Source: JAJZEO01 sp964350315
GTDB taxonomy: Bacteria; Chlamydiota; Chlamydiia; Chlamydiales; 2-12-FULL-49-11
NCBI GenBank assembly: GCA_964350315.1
Contig: CAYGJD010000001.1
Span: 128,951-192,950 of the forward strand
Length of the DNA stretch: 64,000 nucleotides
Direction of reading: 5' to 3'
The position numbers and the translations under genes were made by a program. Shown here one piece after another: positions 9,337 to 17,985 of this stretch. The notes under the pieces are model-generated. The model was not told where the DNA came from and made no database searches. It saw only the letters and a program-made list of their open reading frames with translations. Position 1 is the first letter of the stretch, and every line of letters begins with the position of its first letter.

Positions 9337-10446
9337 TTATTTGGCCCCATCTTGTTTGGTTGGTTGATTTGTGACATTCACTTCGATATTAGGTCTTACT
9401 CCTAGTTGGCCAGCTGTCACGACAAGCTCTCCTGATTGAACACCTTTGATCACTTGAACATGGTCTCCAAGTTGCTCTCCTACTTCTACAAGACGAAATT
9501 CGGCTTTATTGTCTTTTATAACGTAGGCGTATCGTCCCTTTTGTCCTATAGAGATGGCAGTTTCTGGAACTAAAACAGCATTATTAATGTGTGAGATAAT
9601 AAGATTTGCACGAACAAATTGCCCAGGCCAAAAAATGCTTTCTGCGTTTCTTAGTTGAGCCCTGAAAGGAATCATGCCTGTTCGCTTATTGATTTCGTTA
9701 TCAATCAAGATTAAGTCAGCGCTAAATGTTATATTGGGGTGGTCAGGTAGTTGAATTTCAACATTTAGGCACCCCTCCCTTAAAAATCTTGTGATTTTTA
9801 AAAAGTCTCGCTCAGGAAGTGAAAAGTCAATAAAGATAGGATCGATTTGTTTCACAACCAGCATCGTAGATCCATCATTTGTGATGAGGTTGCCTTTATC
9901 GATGAGTCTTTTTCCAGTAATGCCTGAAAATGGTGACTTGATGAAGCAGTAGTCAAGATCGATTTCAGCAAGACGAATCTGGGCATCTTTTTGCATGACA
10001 GCGCCTTCGTACTGAATCATGTCTGTTTGGAACTTGATGTAGTCAAGAGTTGAGACATAGTTTTCAGGAAGTAGAGTTTGATATCGCGCTACTTTTTCTG
10101 CGGCATATTGAAATCCTGCTAGAGCTTGCACTCTTTCTGCAACAACTTGTTCTAATTTTGCTTGGAAGGGTCTTGGATCGATCGTAAATAGAGGAGCTCC
10201 TTCTTCAACAAATTGTCCCTCTTGAAAATGAAGTTCCATAAGCCGGCCTTCAACTTGCGCTTTAATTTCAGCTGAATTATAGGCGACAAAGTGCCCAATG
10301 CCATCGATCTGAATAGGGATTCTCTTTGTAATAGCATATTCTGCTTTTACATTGGCTTTGAAGGCTTTCTCTTGATCTTGTTTCTTTCCACACGAAACCA
10401 TTGGAAGAAGTGCCAAAATTAAGAGTTTTGATAGATGGTGTTTCAT
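9337..10446 (-). CDS. RND periplasmic adaptor (membrane-fusion lipoprotein)
   Basis: AcrA/MexA-type adaptor linking the pump at 6191 to the outer-membrane factor at 10443. I place the start at the ATG at 10446, not at the longer ORF start: this ATG has a perfect GGAGG 7 nt upstream, overlaps the preceding stop by 4 bp, and yields a proper lipoprotein signal, MKHHLSKLLILALLPMVSC. Domains in order are a lipoyl/barrel-sandwich half (GRLMELHFQEGQFVEEGAPL), a helical hairpin, the second half (CFIKSPFSGITGKRLIDKG), then beta-barrel and membrane-proximal domains. Length about 369 aa, normal for the family. Confidence 0.93.
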   Translation of the reverse strand: MKHHLSKLLILALLPMVSCGKKQDQEKAFKANVKAEYAITKRIPIQIDGIGHFVAYNSAEIKAQVEGRLMELHFQEGQFVEEGAPLFTIDPRPFQAKLEQVVAERVQALAGFQYAAEKVARYQTLLPENYVSTLDYIKFQTDMIQYEGAVMQKDAQIRLAEIDLDYCFIKSPFSGITGKRLIDKGNLITNDGSTMLVVKQIDPIFIDFSLPERDFLKITRFLREGCLNVEIQLPDHPNITFSADLILIDNEINKRTGMIPFRAQLRNAESIFWPGQFVRANLIISHINNAVLVPETAISIGQKGRYAYVIKDNKAEFRLVEVGEQLGDHVQVIKGVQSGELVVTAGQLGVRPNIEVNVTNQPTKQDGAK

Positions 10447-11888
10447 TCGATATCCTCCATATGCCACGGGCACGAATTAGTTAACATGCCAGTTGCAAAA
10501 GCGATGTCAATAATCGCCATGTAGTATGTTTTTTGAGAATTCACATATTGAGCGCGTGCATCTGATAAAAATGCTTCTGATGATAAAAGGTCAAGAATGT
10601 CAACAATGCCAAGTTTGTAGCGATCAAACATTGCTGCATATTCAGTTTCTGCTGCTTTAAGATAGGCAAGAGTATCGTTAATTTCCTCTTTTGCCATGGT
10701 AAAATTGTTGTTCGACTGCTTTACCATTTTAACAACTTGTAGTTCTGTTTGTCGGTAAGTTGCTACCAGTTTTTCAAGATCAGATTCAGCTTGCTTGATT
10801 TGATTTAAGTAGTAAAAACCAGTGAAAATTGGAAAAGTTAAATCAATTGTGAATGTGTAGTTTCCGCCATCGTTTGAACCATTGCTATACCACTGCTCTC
10901 CACCTTGTCCTGTAAAATTAATTGTAGGGTAGAGCTCTGCTTTTTGTTTTTTTACAGAAGCCTCAGCTGCTAAAATTTCGGCTTTTGCTGCAAGTAAATC
11001 AGGACGAATTGACCGTGCGATTTCAATAAGCTGATCTTCTGTTGCGGAATAAGGGTCAAACGGTTCCTTGTCTGGAAAAGAACCTAAATGGAATGAAGTG
11101 TTGTCAGGTATTCCAAGAACACTAAGAAGGTCAATAAATGCATTTTTTACCGTAGCATTTTGTGTTGTGACTGCGACCTTTTTCTTTAAGAAATGTGTTT
11201 TTGCCTGAAGCATATCTGTTTCATCAAAAATTCCGGAAAGGTTTTTTTCTTGAGCAGCGTTAAATGTTTGTTGAGCATCTTGTAAATTTGACTCATAAGC
11301 TTCTAAAAGAGACTTTGAATAGAGAAATTCATAATATGCGGAAGCAACATTTAACATGACGGACTGAATTTCTTCATTATGCATCCAATTCGATTGTTGG
11401 AGAAGTTGAAAAGCTTGTTCAACTTTATGGCGACGTTTTCCTGAGTCCCAAACGAGGTATTTCAAATTCACTTCAGGGCCATACTCTTGGATTGTTTGCG
11501 TGAAGTAGGTGTCGTCGTATACAGTACCGTTTCGTATTGCACTATATGTTCCCTGAAAAGAAAGAGAAGGTAAATAACTTGACATTTCTGAGGAGTAATT
11601 TGCAGCGCTCTCTCTTGCTTCTTCCCAACTGTGTTTTGTGTTAGGGGAGTTGTTCAGTGCAATATCAAATAAATCCCCAAGTGAAATGCAGTCATCTTCT
11701 GAGGGGATTTGCAGCGTTTCTATTGGGTCAACATCTTTGAGTTTATTTATTTGAGTTGATGTTGGGCGCCAAACTTTATTCGATGCGCTAGGAGCAAAAG
11801 CCCATGGATTTGTGAAGGGACTCTTTGAACAACTTGTCATAAAGACAAATAAAGTTGTAATGAAGGTATGTTTGCAAAAATTTTTCAT
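10443..11888 (-). CDS. Outer-membrane efflux factor (TolC family lipoprotein)
   Basis: First gene of the RND operon; forms the outer-membrane exit duct. The 481 aa protein has a lipoprotein signal ending in FMTSC near residue 20 and two tandem TolC repeats of long helices. Recognisable pieces are LFDIALNNSPNTKHSW, then a second-repeat region YPTINFTGQGG and a late helix region LGIVDILDLLSSEA. The stop codon overlaps the fusion-protein start by 4 bp. A promoter with a perfect -35 lies about 65 bp upstream. The second OMF in the window (32209) belongs to a separate ABC-type system and is not a close copy. Confidence 0.92.
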   Translation of the reverse strand: MKNFCKHTFITTLFVFMTSCSKSPFTNPWAFAPSASNKVWRPTSTQINKLKDVDPIETLQIPSEDDCISLGDLFDIALNNSPNTKHSWEEARESAANYSSEMSSYLPSLSFQGTYSAIRNGTVYDDTYFTQTIQEYGPEVNLKYLVWDSGKRRHKVEQAFQLLQQSNWMHNEEIQSVMLNVASAYYEFLYSKSLLEAYESNLQDAQQTFNAAQEKNLSGIFDETDMLQAKTHFLKKKVAVTTQNATVKNAFIDLLSVLGIPDNTSFHLGSFPDKEPFDPYSATEDQLIEIARSIRPDLLAAKAEILAAEASVKKQKAELYPTINFTGQGGEQWYSNGSNDGGNYTFTIDLTFPIFTGFYYLNQIKQAESDLEKLVATYRQTELQVVKMVKQSNNNFTMAKEEINDTLAYLKAAETEYAAMFDRYKLGIVDILDLLSSEAFLSDARAQYVNSQKTYYMAIIDIAFATGMLTNSCPWHMEDIE

Positions 11889-11928
11889 GCGGTAAACGAA
11901 TCACCCGGTTTACGCGTAGTAAATTTGC

Positions 11929-11958
11929 ACCATATGAATGTTACTGATTAATTGTCAA
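11929..11958 (-). promoter_or_regulatory. Predicted promoter of the RND efflux operon
   Basis: Minus strand: TTGACA (11953-11958), an 18-bp spacer, then TATGGT (11929-11934). Between the predicted start site and the ATG lies an inverted repeat GTAAAC/GTTTAC (11892-11897 and 11908-11913, 10-nt loop), which could be a weak leader hairpin or a repressor site. No regulator gene is adjacent, so control is undefined. Confidence 0.5.
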
Positions 11959-11971
11959 AAAAAGAATTTAA

Positions 11972-12730
11972 TTAAGAGGAGAGATCTGAGTTGTTTTGGA
12001 TTCCTATTGCCCTAACGCCGCACTTAATAAGGGATTTCAGCACTTTTCTGGGTATTAGTTCTAAGCAAACAATTCCGAAAGTTTTTTTATGAACAGCACA
12101 TCTTTTAGCTAAATCTGCTACACCTGAAGTTTGAGGGTTTCTTATAACGACGTCAATCTTTCCATGTTCAGGAAGATAGAAAAAAACATCAACGTTTGGA
12201 TGTGTTATTGTTTTGTTATTAATTTTATCTAGTGAATTAGAAACCAAAAAAGTCTTGCATTTTGGCATGATTTTTTTATATGTGTCGCACTCCTCTAAAT
12301 TGTGACAAGTAAAGTTAACTTGTTTTTGCAATTTGTTTGAGTTCACTTTTTCGGCTATCAATTGAATAGCGTTCAGGTTTTTAACATCAAGAAGAACTGA
12401 TCGATTTGAATCAATCTTCATTTGCGTAAGAATATCGTCGAATTTTGCAATAGGGTGAGAAAATCCATCGCCACTACGTAGTTTATAAGAAGAGAGTTCC
12501 TTATAGGTGTAATCAATAATTTTTAGTGGGGGAGCGTTACTACAAGAGTTTTCAATCGAATTATCATGCATGAGGATGAGGATCTGATCACTTGTTAATT
12601 GAATATCAACTTCAGGGGTACGGCCATAAGTCCAGGTGTCTTGAACCGCAGCCAGTGAGTTTTCAGGAAATTTATTGTTTCCTCCTCTATGGATGGTAAT
12701 AAAATTAAATTTACTTTTGTTGTTTCCCAT
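11972..12730 (-). CDS. Glycerophosphodiester phosphodiesterase-family protein
   Basis: GDPD enzymes hydrolyse glycerophosphodiesters to glycerol 3-phosphate and an alcohol. The catalytic signature is present: HRGGNNKFPENS, then EVDIQLTSD and LMHDNS, which supply the metal-binding Glu/Asp and the catalytic histidines. The 252 aa length fits a single TIM barrel. No signal peptide is visible, so action is probably cytosolic or via non-classical secretion. I start it at the ATG at 12730 because the longer ORF start (12745) lies upstream of a strong -10 element (TATAAT) contained in that extension; the mRNA would then be nearly leaderless. Codon use is AT-rich and the C-terminal half is divergent. 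Confidence 0.75.
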   Translation of the reverse strand: MGNNKSKFNFITIHRGGNNKFPENSLAAVQDTWTYGRTPEVDIQLTSDQILILMHDNSIENSCSNAPPLKIIDYTYKELSSYKLRSGDGFSHPIAKFDDILTQMKIDSNRSVLLDVKNLNAIQLIAEKVNSNKLQKQVNFTCHNLEECDTYKKIMPKCKTFLVSNSLDKINNKTITHPNVDVFFYLPEHGKIDVVIRNPQTSGVADLAKRCAVHKKTFGIVCLELIPRKVLKSLIKCGVRAIGIQNNSDLSS

Positions 12731-12736
12731 ATGGAT

Positions 12737-12766
12737 ATTATACATAAAAGAATCGATTCAGTTCAA
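12737..12766 (-). promoter_or_regulatory. Predicted promoter of the GDPD gene, giving a leaderless mRNA
   Basis: Minus strand TTGAAC (12761-12766), 18-bp spacer, TATAAT (12737-12742), then only 6 nt to the ATG at 12730. No Shine-Dalgarno sequence fits between. The spacing predicts transcription starting at or within 1-3 nt of the start codon. Confidence 0.55.
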
Positions 12767-12791
12767 ATCTCTGTAAATAAATAATTTAAGC

Positions 12792-12822
12792 TTGGGTGAT
12801 TTAGAGGTTTATATGATATAAT
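12792..12822 (+). promoter_or_regulatory. Predicted promoter of the 12830 gene
   Basis: A perfect -10 hexamer TATAAT (12817-12822) ends 7 nt before the ATG at 12830, with a weak -35 candidate TTGGGT at 12792-12797 (19-bp spacer). As for the divergent GDPD gene, no Shine-Dalgarno sequence is present and a leaderless transcript is predicted. Confidence 0.45.
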
Positions 12823-12829
12823 CTTTATT

Positions 12830-13507
12830 ATGAGAATCGAATGTTATCACTTTTTCTTTCACCCCCTTCATGAGGACCACTCTACAGGGAAGCAATGTTT
12901 AGCAGTTATTACCGCTGTTGCTCTTGCGGCTATAACATTGGGCGTCTATCTTTTAGTCGCTTGTGTTGTGCGGTTAATTGAAAAGGTGTTTTTTTTGCCA
13001 AAACTCGATACAACGAAAGAGGTTGCGGAAGATAAAGTAACCAAAGTGGAGAAAGTGAAAGCGAAGCAGGCAGACCACTTAGAAAAGTTAAAGGTTTTAG
13101 CAAGTCAAGGTGGTTGGAGAAACCTAGCAACTCACACATCACATATTGATAGTGGATTTGATTGGTGGATGTTTCCTGTCAGTCGTTCGTCAAATGGCTA
13201 TGGTGAGGGGTATGCTGTCACTAAAGATGATGTCTCCGTTTTGATGCTTGATGATGAGTTTATGGAAAGTTATCGAGAAGGGGTCATTCTTGTTGCAAAA
13301 TCTTGGGGATGGAATCTTGAGACACTAGCTGATGAAACGTGCAATGAGAGAAAATGGACTGGATATGGCGTTCGTCTTGGTAAAATGCTTTCTTCTCTAA
13401 GACTTTTTGGAGAAACAAAATTACGGACTATTTTGATTGACTTTGTTCAAAAAAGAGGTGATCCCTCACGCCTTGCAAGTTGGATACAAAAAGAGTTAAA
13501 TCGTTAA
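12830..13507 (+). CDS. Unknown protein with N-terminal membrane segment
   Basis: Not recognised. The 225 aa protein begins with an aromatic/His-rich stretch (YHFFFHPLHEDHSTGKQ), followed by one long hydrophobic segment at about residues 23-52. A short Lys/Glu helix (about 63-92) follows, then a soluble domain of about 130 residues with conserved-looking WWMFPVSRSSNGYGEGYAV and WTGYGVRLGKMLSSLRLFG motifs. This layout (short cytosolic N-terminus, membrane anchor, helical spacer, globular domain) is common in Chlamydiae-specific families, but I cannot assign a function. It is divergent from the GDPD gene, and its end overlaps the convergent kelch-SSS gene by 4 bp. Confidence 0.7.
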   Translation: MRIECYHFFFHPLHEDHSTGKQCLAVITAVALAAITLGVYLLVACVVRLIEKVFFLPKLDTTKEVAEDKVTKVEKVKAKQADHLEKLKVLASQGGWRNLATHTSHIDSGFDWWMFPVSRSSNGYGEGYAVTKDDVSVLMLDDEFMESYREGVILVAKSWGWNLETLADETCNERKWTGYGVRLGKMLSSLRLFGETKLRTILIDFVQKRGDPSRLASWIQKELNR

Positions 13508-15942
13508 TTTTGCGTCTTTCTCACTAATTTTGAATAGACGTTATCTGCAGGGCTTTCTTCTGGACTCAGAAGAGAGGCAATATAACCAAAAATAAATGTT
13601 GAAGCTGTGGATATAGTTAGAAGAAGTAAAAAGTGTGTGTGTGCATATTTGTGATAGAAGAAAATGAAGATTGTTGAAGAAATTAGCCCTATTATCACGC
13701 CTCTAGAATTAGCTCTTTTAGTTAAAATTCCGAGCAGAAAAATTCCACTTACAGAACAAAGTGTGTAAGCAATAGTTATATCATAGTGGTCTAAAAAAGA
13801 AATGATTTTGAATTTTGAGAGGAAGAGGGAATAAGATGTTCCTAAAACTCCGACAAGAAGAGTAGTCCATTTTGCGATCTTAACCGTACTTAGATCGTTT
13901 TTGTTTTTTCTCAATCGCGCATAAAAATCGTTTGAGACTGTTGTTGCAATAGCATTCATAGAACTATCTAGCGTTGACATAGCTGCCGCAAAGATCCCTG
14001 TGATCAAAATGCCTGAAACACCTGGTGGAAGTCTTGAAATGATATAGTGAGCAAAAATATTGTCAGTGAGTTGCATACCAGGATCTAGCATTTCTGGAAA
14101 TTTTCTGTAATACACATAAAGTGCAGTACCAAGAAAGTAAAAAAGCCCTCCCATGAACGCACAAAGGATGACATTTAACCAGATACTCTTCCTGGCCGAT
14201 GCTTCATCTTTCACTGTCAGGTAGCGTTGAACGGTTGCTTGATCTGCCCCGTAGTTAACGATGTCATAGCTAATGCTAGAAAATAGAATTACCCAAAAAG
14301 TGGGCCTTCTGAGATCAAGAGCAAAATCAAAAATTTTAATCTTATCATGTTCAAAAGCGATTGCAAAAATGTCGGATAGATTCATTTGACAATCTAGCAC
14401 TATGAAGAAGATTCCAAGTATAGCTGCGAGGATGAAAATAGCTACTTGCATGACATCTGTCCAGATGACGGCTTCTATGCCGCCAAGAGTTGTGTATAAC
14501 ACACTTAAACTTCCCATGGAAATGATACACAGAGGAATAGACCATCCAGTAATGAATGATAGAGCAATCGCTGGAAGGTAGAGAACAATGCCGATGCGCA
14601 AAAGTTCGAATATAATAAAAATTCCTGCTCCTATAAGTCGAATTGTAAGGTTGAATCGATTTTCAAGGTATTCATATGCTGTTGTGACTTGAAGGCGTCT
14701 AAAGAAGGGGAGGAAGCCATAAAGGATCAGTGGTATTACAAGGATTAAAGTCATGTCCATTACAAGGTATTGCCAATCTGAAGCAAATGCTTTTGCGGGG
14801 ACAGCTAGAAAATTAAGGGTGCTGATTTCTGTTCCTAAAATCGATAGTCCTGCTGCCCACCAGGGAATTGTCATATTTCCTTTAAAGTATTGAAGTGGTG
14901 TTTGCTTCTTTTTAAGGAAAAAATATAGGCCAATAAGAATCAGGACAAATAAATAAGTGATTAAAATCACTGAATTGAGAAAACCAAATGTGTAGGATTG
15001 TTTTGCTGTGTGAAAGAAAATAACAGAGTCATCTTTTGAAGGGCCAAAATATGTGATATCTTTTTGGTTGACAATGGGACGACCTTTCATTTTCTCAATA
15101 TTAGGAGAGTCGATTTGAGTCCAGGTGTCAGTCACTGTGTGGTAAGAAAAAAAGGTCTCAGCATTTATATAAATGTGATTTGCTCCAGAGGGGGCGGCAA
15201 ATAGATCTTCTGCTGTAGAGGGGATTGGACCGAAAGTGCTCCATTCAGCTAGTTTTTCATCATAGATATACCCATCATCTAAAGGCTCTTTTGTGATTGG
15301 ATCCTGACCCCCAAATACATAAAGAGCGTCTCTTAGGCCATTGCTTTGGGCAACGATTGCAGCGTTGATTCGAGGCGGACCTGGTAAGCATGTGCGAATG
15401 ACCCATTGAGGGTTAGTTATAGAATCGAGGTTCAATTCAAGAAGGTATCTATTTGGCATCTGGCATTGAGTGTCGTATACGCCTCCGATAAGGAATATTT
15501 TCTTTCCGATACGTGTTGCTGATGCGTGAGCAAGAGGGAAGGGGAGAGGAGGCATTGTTGCAAATTCTATGTATTTTTTTTCGCTATTCCACTTGAGTAA
15601 GATTGCATCATTAAAACAAGTTTGCTCATTACAACCGCCAAGGCATAAAACTCCATTATCCATTGAGATACTAGCGCCGTGTGCTAGAGGAAATGGAAGA
15701 CATGTATTTTGGCGGATATATTTTCTAGAAGAGGCGTATTTTGTTCTTTCAACAACAATAATATCGCTTTGTATTGTTTGGTCTCTTACACCTCCTGCAA
15801 TTATTAATGCGTTGCCAGTCGCTCCAATAAATGATCCTTGCGTCCCTGATTCGTAAAGAGGTTGGTGAACTTGAATATCAAATCCAAAAAGGGATGAGTT
15901 TAGAAAAAAAAAGATGAGCAAAAATCGTTTCATAAGTTTCAT
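13504..15942 (-). CDS. Kelch-type mutarotase/epimerase domain fused to a sodium:solute symporter
   Basis: An 812 aa fusion. Residues 1-20 are a signal peptide (MKLMKRFLLIFFFLNSSLFG). About 21-320 form a kelch beta-propeller with repeated GG/aromatic blades (LIIAGGVRD, VLCLGGCNEQ, KIFLIGGVYD, LYVFGGQDP). From about 327 onward there are some 13-14 membrane helices of the SSS family, including AGLSILGTEISTLNFLAVP, GIEAVIWTDVMQ and GIFAAAMSTLDSSMNAIAT. Propellers of this kind (NanM-like, cyclically permuted mutarotase family) joined to SSS carriers occur in sialic-acid loci, so uptake of sialic or related sugar acids with anomer conversion in the periplasm is the likely job. The start at 15942 has AGGA 6 nt upstream. 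No nanA/nanE/nanK genes are in the window. Confidence 0.88.
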   Translation of the reverse strand: MKLMKRFLLIFFFLNSSLFGFDIQVHQPLYESGTQGSFIGATGNALIIAGGVRDQTIQSDIIVVERTKYASSRKYIRQNTCLPFPLAHGASISMDNGVLCLGGCNEQTCFNDAILLKWNSEKKYIEFATMPPLPFPLAHASATRIGKKIFLIGGVYDTQCQMPNRYLLELNLDSITNPQWVIRTCLPGPPRINAAIVAQSNGLRDALYVFGGQDPITKEPLDDGYIYDEKLAEWSTFGPIPSTAEDLFAAPSGANHIYINAETFFSYHTVTDTWTQIDSPNIEKMKGRPIVNQKDITYFGPSKDDSVIFFHTAKQSYTFGFLNSVILITYLFVLILIGLYFFLKKKQTPLQYFKGNMTIPWWAAGLSILGTEISTLNFLAVPAKAFASDWQYLVMDMTLILVIPLILYGFLPFFRRLQVTTAYEYLENRFNLTIRLIGAGIFIIFELLRIGIVLYLPAIALSFITGWSIPLCIISMGSLSVLYTTLGGIEAVIWTDVMQVAIFILAAILGIFFIVLDCQMNLSDIFAIAFEHDKIKIFDFALDLRRPTFWVILFSSISYDIVNYGADQATVQRYLTVKDEASARKSIWLNVILCAFMGGLFYFLGTALYVYYRKFPEMLDPGMQLTDNIFAHYIISRLPPGVSGILITGIFAAAMSTLDSSMNAIATTVSNDFYARLRKNKNDLSTVKIAKWTTLLVGVLGTSYSLFLSKFKIISFLDHYDITIAYTLCSVSGIFLLGILTKRANSRGVIIGLISSTIFIFFYHKYAHTHFLLLLTISTASTFIFGYIASLLSPEESPADNVYSKLVRKTQN

Positions 15943-16033
15943 TACCTATCCTATTTTCGATTTTCCACGCAAGTGAGTTTACAGAAATGAATACACTGTT
16001 GATAATTCATCTAACAAAATACAAGGAGTAAAA

Positions 16034-16456
16034 ATGGAAATACAATCTGTACGTGATGGGGCAATTTTTTTTGCAGACAAAGCATCATTTCGCGTCCCTT
16101 CTTTTGCTGATGAGTTTCTCAGGAAAATAGAAGAGTTGTATGGTGCAAAATTAGATCCCAAGAAGGTGACAAATAGCACGACATTTGGCAATGGTACAGG
16201 AAAAGTTAGCATATTAAGTTTTGGACCTTCAGTCACTCTTTTGGATAACCGAAAAGTAGAGCTTGAGTTAAGAAAAGTTGTGGATGTCAAGTCAGGAAAA
16301 GACTTCACCTTACATAGAGACGTGTCAAGCGTCGTGGCATTCGTCTTTGACAGATCCAAGGCCTGTTTAGTTTATAAGCTTCACGGCGCCTTTGAAGCAG
16401 TCAGAATCGAGCCAAACGGAAATAACTCTTGGCGAGCGACTTACGACCTTCCTTAA
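16034..16456 (+). CDS. Small unknown soluble protein
   Basis: Not recognised. The 140 aa protein has a good ribosome-binding site (AAGGAG, 6 nt before ATG), normal codon use and no signal peptide or membrane segment. It is rich in beta-forming residues, with a central GKVSILSFGPSVTLLDNRKVEL stretch (about 60-80) and an amphipathic N-terminal half. It stands alone, divergent from the kelch-SSS gene and upstream of the SET gene on the same strand with 133 bp between. I regard it as a real gene because of the ribosome-binding site, the isolated position and the lack of any opposing frame with better signal. Confidence 0.65.
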   Translation: MEIQSVRDGAIFFADKASFRVPSFADEFLRKIEELYGAKLDPKKVTNSTTFGNGTGKVSILSFGPSVTLLDNRKVELELRKVVDVKSGKDFTLHRDVSSVVAFVFDRSKACLVYKLHGAFEAVRIEPNGNNSWRATYDLP

Positions 16457-16589
16457 CTAAGATTATTGCATTTATTACTCTGTTGGCGCCTACTATAGAG
16501 GAAGTGGTGAGTTAGAAAAATCACATTAACGTAAGTCACACGATATGAGGGTGATGTCTCAATTTTAATCTAATTGGTAGACTGAGCAT

Positions 16590-17006
16590 ATGCAAAAGAA
16601 GAAAAAAACAAACCTTGTTGTCAAACGCTCTACAGCGGGGCTTGGTCTATTTACAAAAAAGCCAATTAAGCAAGAAGAGCTTATTATTGAGTATAAAGGA
16701 AAACGAATCACTCAAGAAGCAGCTGAAAATTCATCAGGAAAATACTTTTTTGAACTAGATGATGACACGCTTATCGATGGAAAATCAAGAACCAATCTTG
16801 CTAGATATATCAACCATTCATGTCTGCCAAACTGCTACACAGACATTATTGAGGGTAGAGTATTTGTCTTCGCAAAAAGAAACATTAAAGAAGGGGAAGA
16901 GCTCACTTATCACTACGGAAAAGAGTATTTTAATGACATTATCAAGCCACTTGGCTGTAAATGTACAAAGTGTCTGAAAAAATCTAAACAATCTAAACAA
17001 TCTTAA
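16590..17006 (+). CDS. SET-domain protein with post-SET cysteines
   Basis: A compact 138 aa SET domain, the fold of lysine methyltransferases that use S-adenosylmethionine. Visible motifs: GLGLFTKKPI (about 17-26), the SAM-binding RYINHSCLPNC (72-82), ELTYHYG (104-110) carrying the catalytic-tyrosine region, and a post-SET CKCTKC (123-128) that with Cys82 can bind zinc. It lacks a pre-SET region, as in other bacterial SET proteins. Chlamydial SET proteins are known that modify chlamydial histone-like proteins or enter the host nucleus; the substrate here is not predictable. No membrane segment or signal. A D12 methyltransferase follows 62 bp downstream. Confidence 0.9.
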   Translation: MQKKKKTNLVVKRSTAGLGLFTKKPIKQEELIIEYKGKRITQEAAENSSGKYFFELDDDTLIDGKSRTNLARYINHSCLPNCYTDIIEGRVFVFAKRNIKEGEELTYHYGKEYFNDIIKPLGCKCTKCLKKSKQSKQS

Positions 17007-17068
17007 CCGCTTAAGCACATTAGACCTGTCCTGGTTATAATAAATTTAAATTATAGCTCGGAATAATT

Positions 17069-17857
17069 ATGTCTAAAAAAAAGAAAAGTTGCGTTGGAGA
17101 AATTCCCTGTCCGTATAGCAGGTTAGGTGGAAAATGTAGAATTGCACAAAAAATTGTACCTTATTTTCCAGAACATGATCGCTATATAGAACCCTTCTTA
17201 GGTTCTGCTGCAATTTTCTTAAACAAGTGTCGCGTTGATGAGGAAATTGTTTCTGATCTTGAAGATTCCATCAATCAAATCATGAGAAATATTAAAAAAA
17301 GCGGAAAGACTTTTGATGTGATGAATGAAAAGAAGCCTTTTGATTTCCAGACAAACAAGGCTAAGTGGACAAGATTTTATAAAACGCTTAAAAGCGGAAG
17401 TTCTGTACAACGATTGTACAAATCCCTCTATGTAATGTTAAATTCTTGGAGTGGAAATGGGAGAGCGTGGGGCGGAAAAAAGAGGCTTGGAAAAGTTTAT
17501 AAAAGAAAGCTTGCTCTCCATCAAGAAAGATTGAAAAAAACTAAAATCTTGAAGCAAGACTATAAGAAAGTGATACAAAAATATGACAGAAAGGGGGCTT
17601 TTATCTACTTGGATCCTCCTTATGATGTAGCTACAATCAATTACTATGGTAGGATTGTCGATTTAGAAGAAATGAGGGATATCCTACTGAAAGTAAAAGG
17701 GAAGTTTCTGTTGAGCATTGATATTACAGAAAATACAAAAAAGCTTTTCTTACATCAAAAATTTCATTCGAAACGAATAAGAGTGCTCTATACTGCCGGC
17801 GGCGTGCGTAGGTATAAGTATGAGTATCTTATCTCAAACTATCCGTTAAAGAAGTAG
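17069..17857 (+). CDS. D12-class N6-adenine DNA methyltransferase (Dam-like), orphan
   Basis: A 262 aa methyltransferase of the Dam/D12 class that transfers methyl from SAM to N6 of adenine. Motif order fits the class: an N-terminal LGGK and the SAM-binding motif I as PFLGSAAIF (42-50), then the catalytic motif IV DPPY (182-185) following GAFIYL. Motif I is slightly unusual, with Ser-Ala-Ala instead of Gly-rich. No restriction endonuclease or specificity subunit is adjacent, so it is an orphan enzyme, possibly phage-derived. An AT-rich hairpin at 17911 follows the gene. The recognition site cannot be read from sequence. Confidence 0.88.
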   Translation: MSKKKKSCVGEIPCPYSRLGGKCRIAQKIVPYFPEHDRYIEPFLGSAAIFLNKCRVDEEIVSDLEDSINQIMRNIKKSGKTFDVMNEKKPFDFQTNKAKWTRFYKTLKSGSSVQRLYKSLYVMLNSWSGNGRAWGGKKRLGKVYKRKLALHQERLKKTKILKQDYKKVIQKYDRKGAFIYLDPPYDVATINYYGRIVDLEEMRDILLKVKGKFLLSIDITENTKKLFLHQKFHSKRIRVLYTAGGVRRYKYEYLISNYPLKK

Positions 17858-17910
17858 GCACAAGTCGTGCAACACTGGCCCATTAGTTTATGGTAATATG
17901 AGTCCTAGGT

Positions 17911-17929
17911 AAAAATAGTTGCTATTTTT
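17911..17929 (+). terminator. Possible AT-rich terminator hairpin after the D12 methyltransferase
   Basis: Perfect 8-bp inverted repeat AAAAATAG-TTG-CTATTTTT. The stem has only one G-C pair, so it is weak. It could act as a terminator for the methyltransferase gene. Confidence 0.35.
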
Positions 17930-17985
17930 ATTGAGTTATTTAAGGTGAGTATTACTTGGAAGTTGTTTATCTATGGGGGAAGGGA

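Noticed and set aside
10447..10473. Longer start for the RND fusion protein
   Set aside because: It would bury the lipoprotein signal and lacks a ribosome site; the internal ATG has GGAGG and a stop/start overlap.
17869..17885. Short inverted repeat GCAC/GTGC after the D12 methyltransferase
   Set aside because: Four-bp stem, too small to mean anything.
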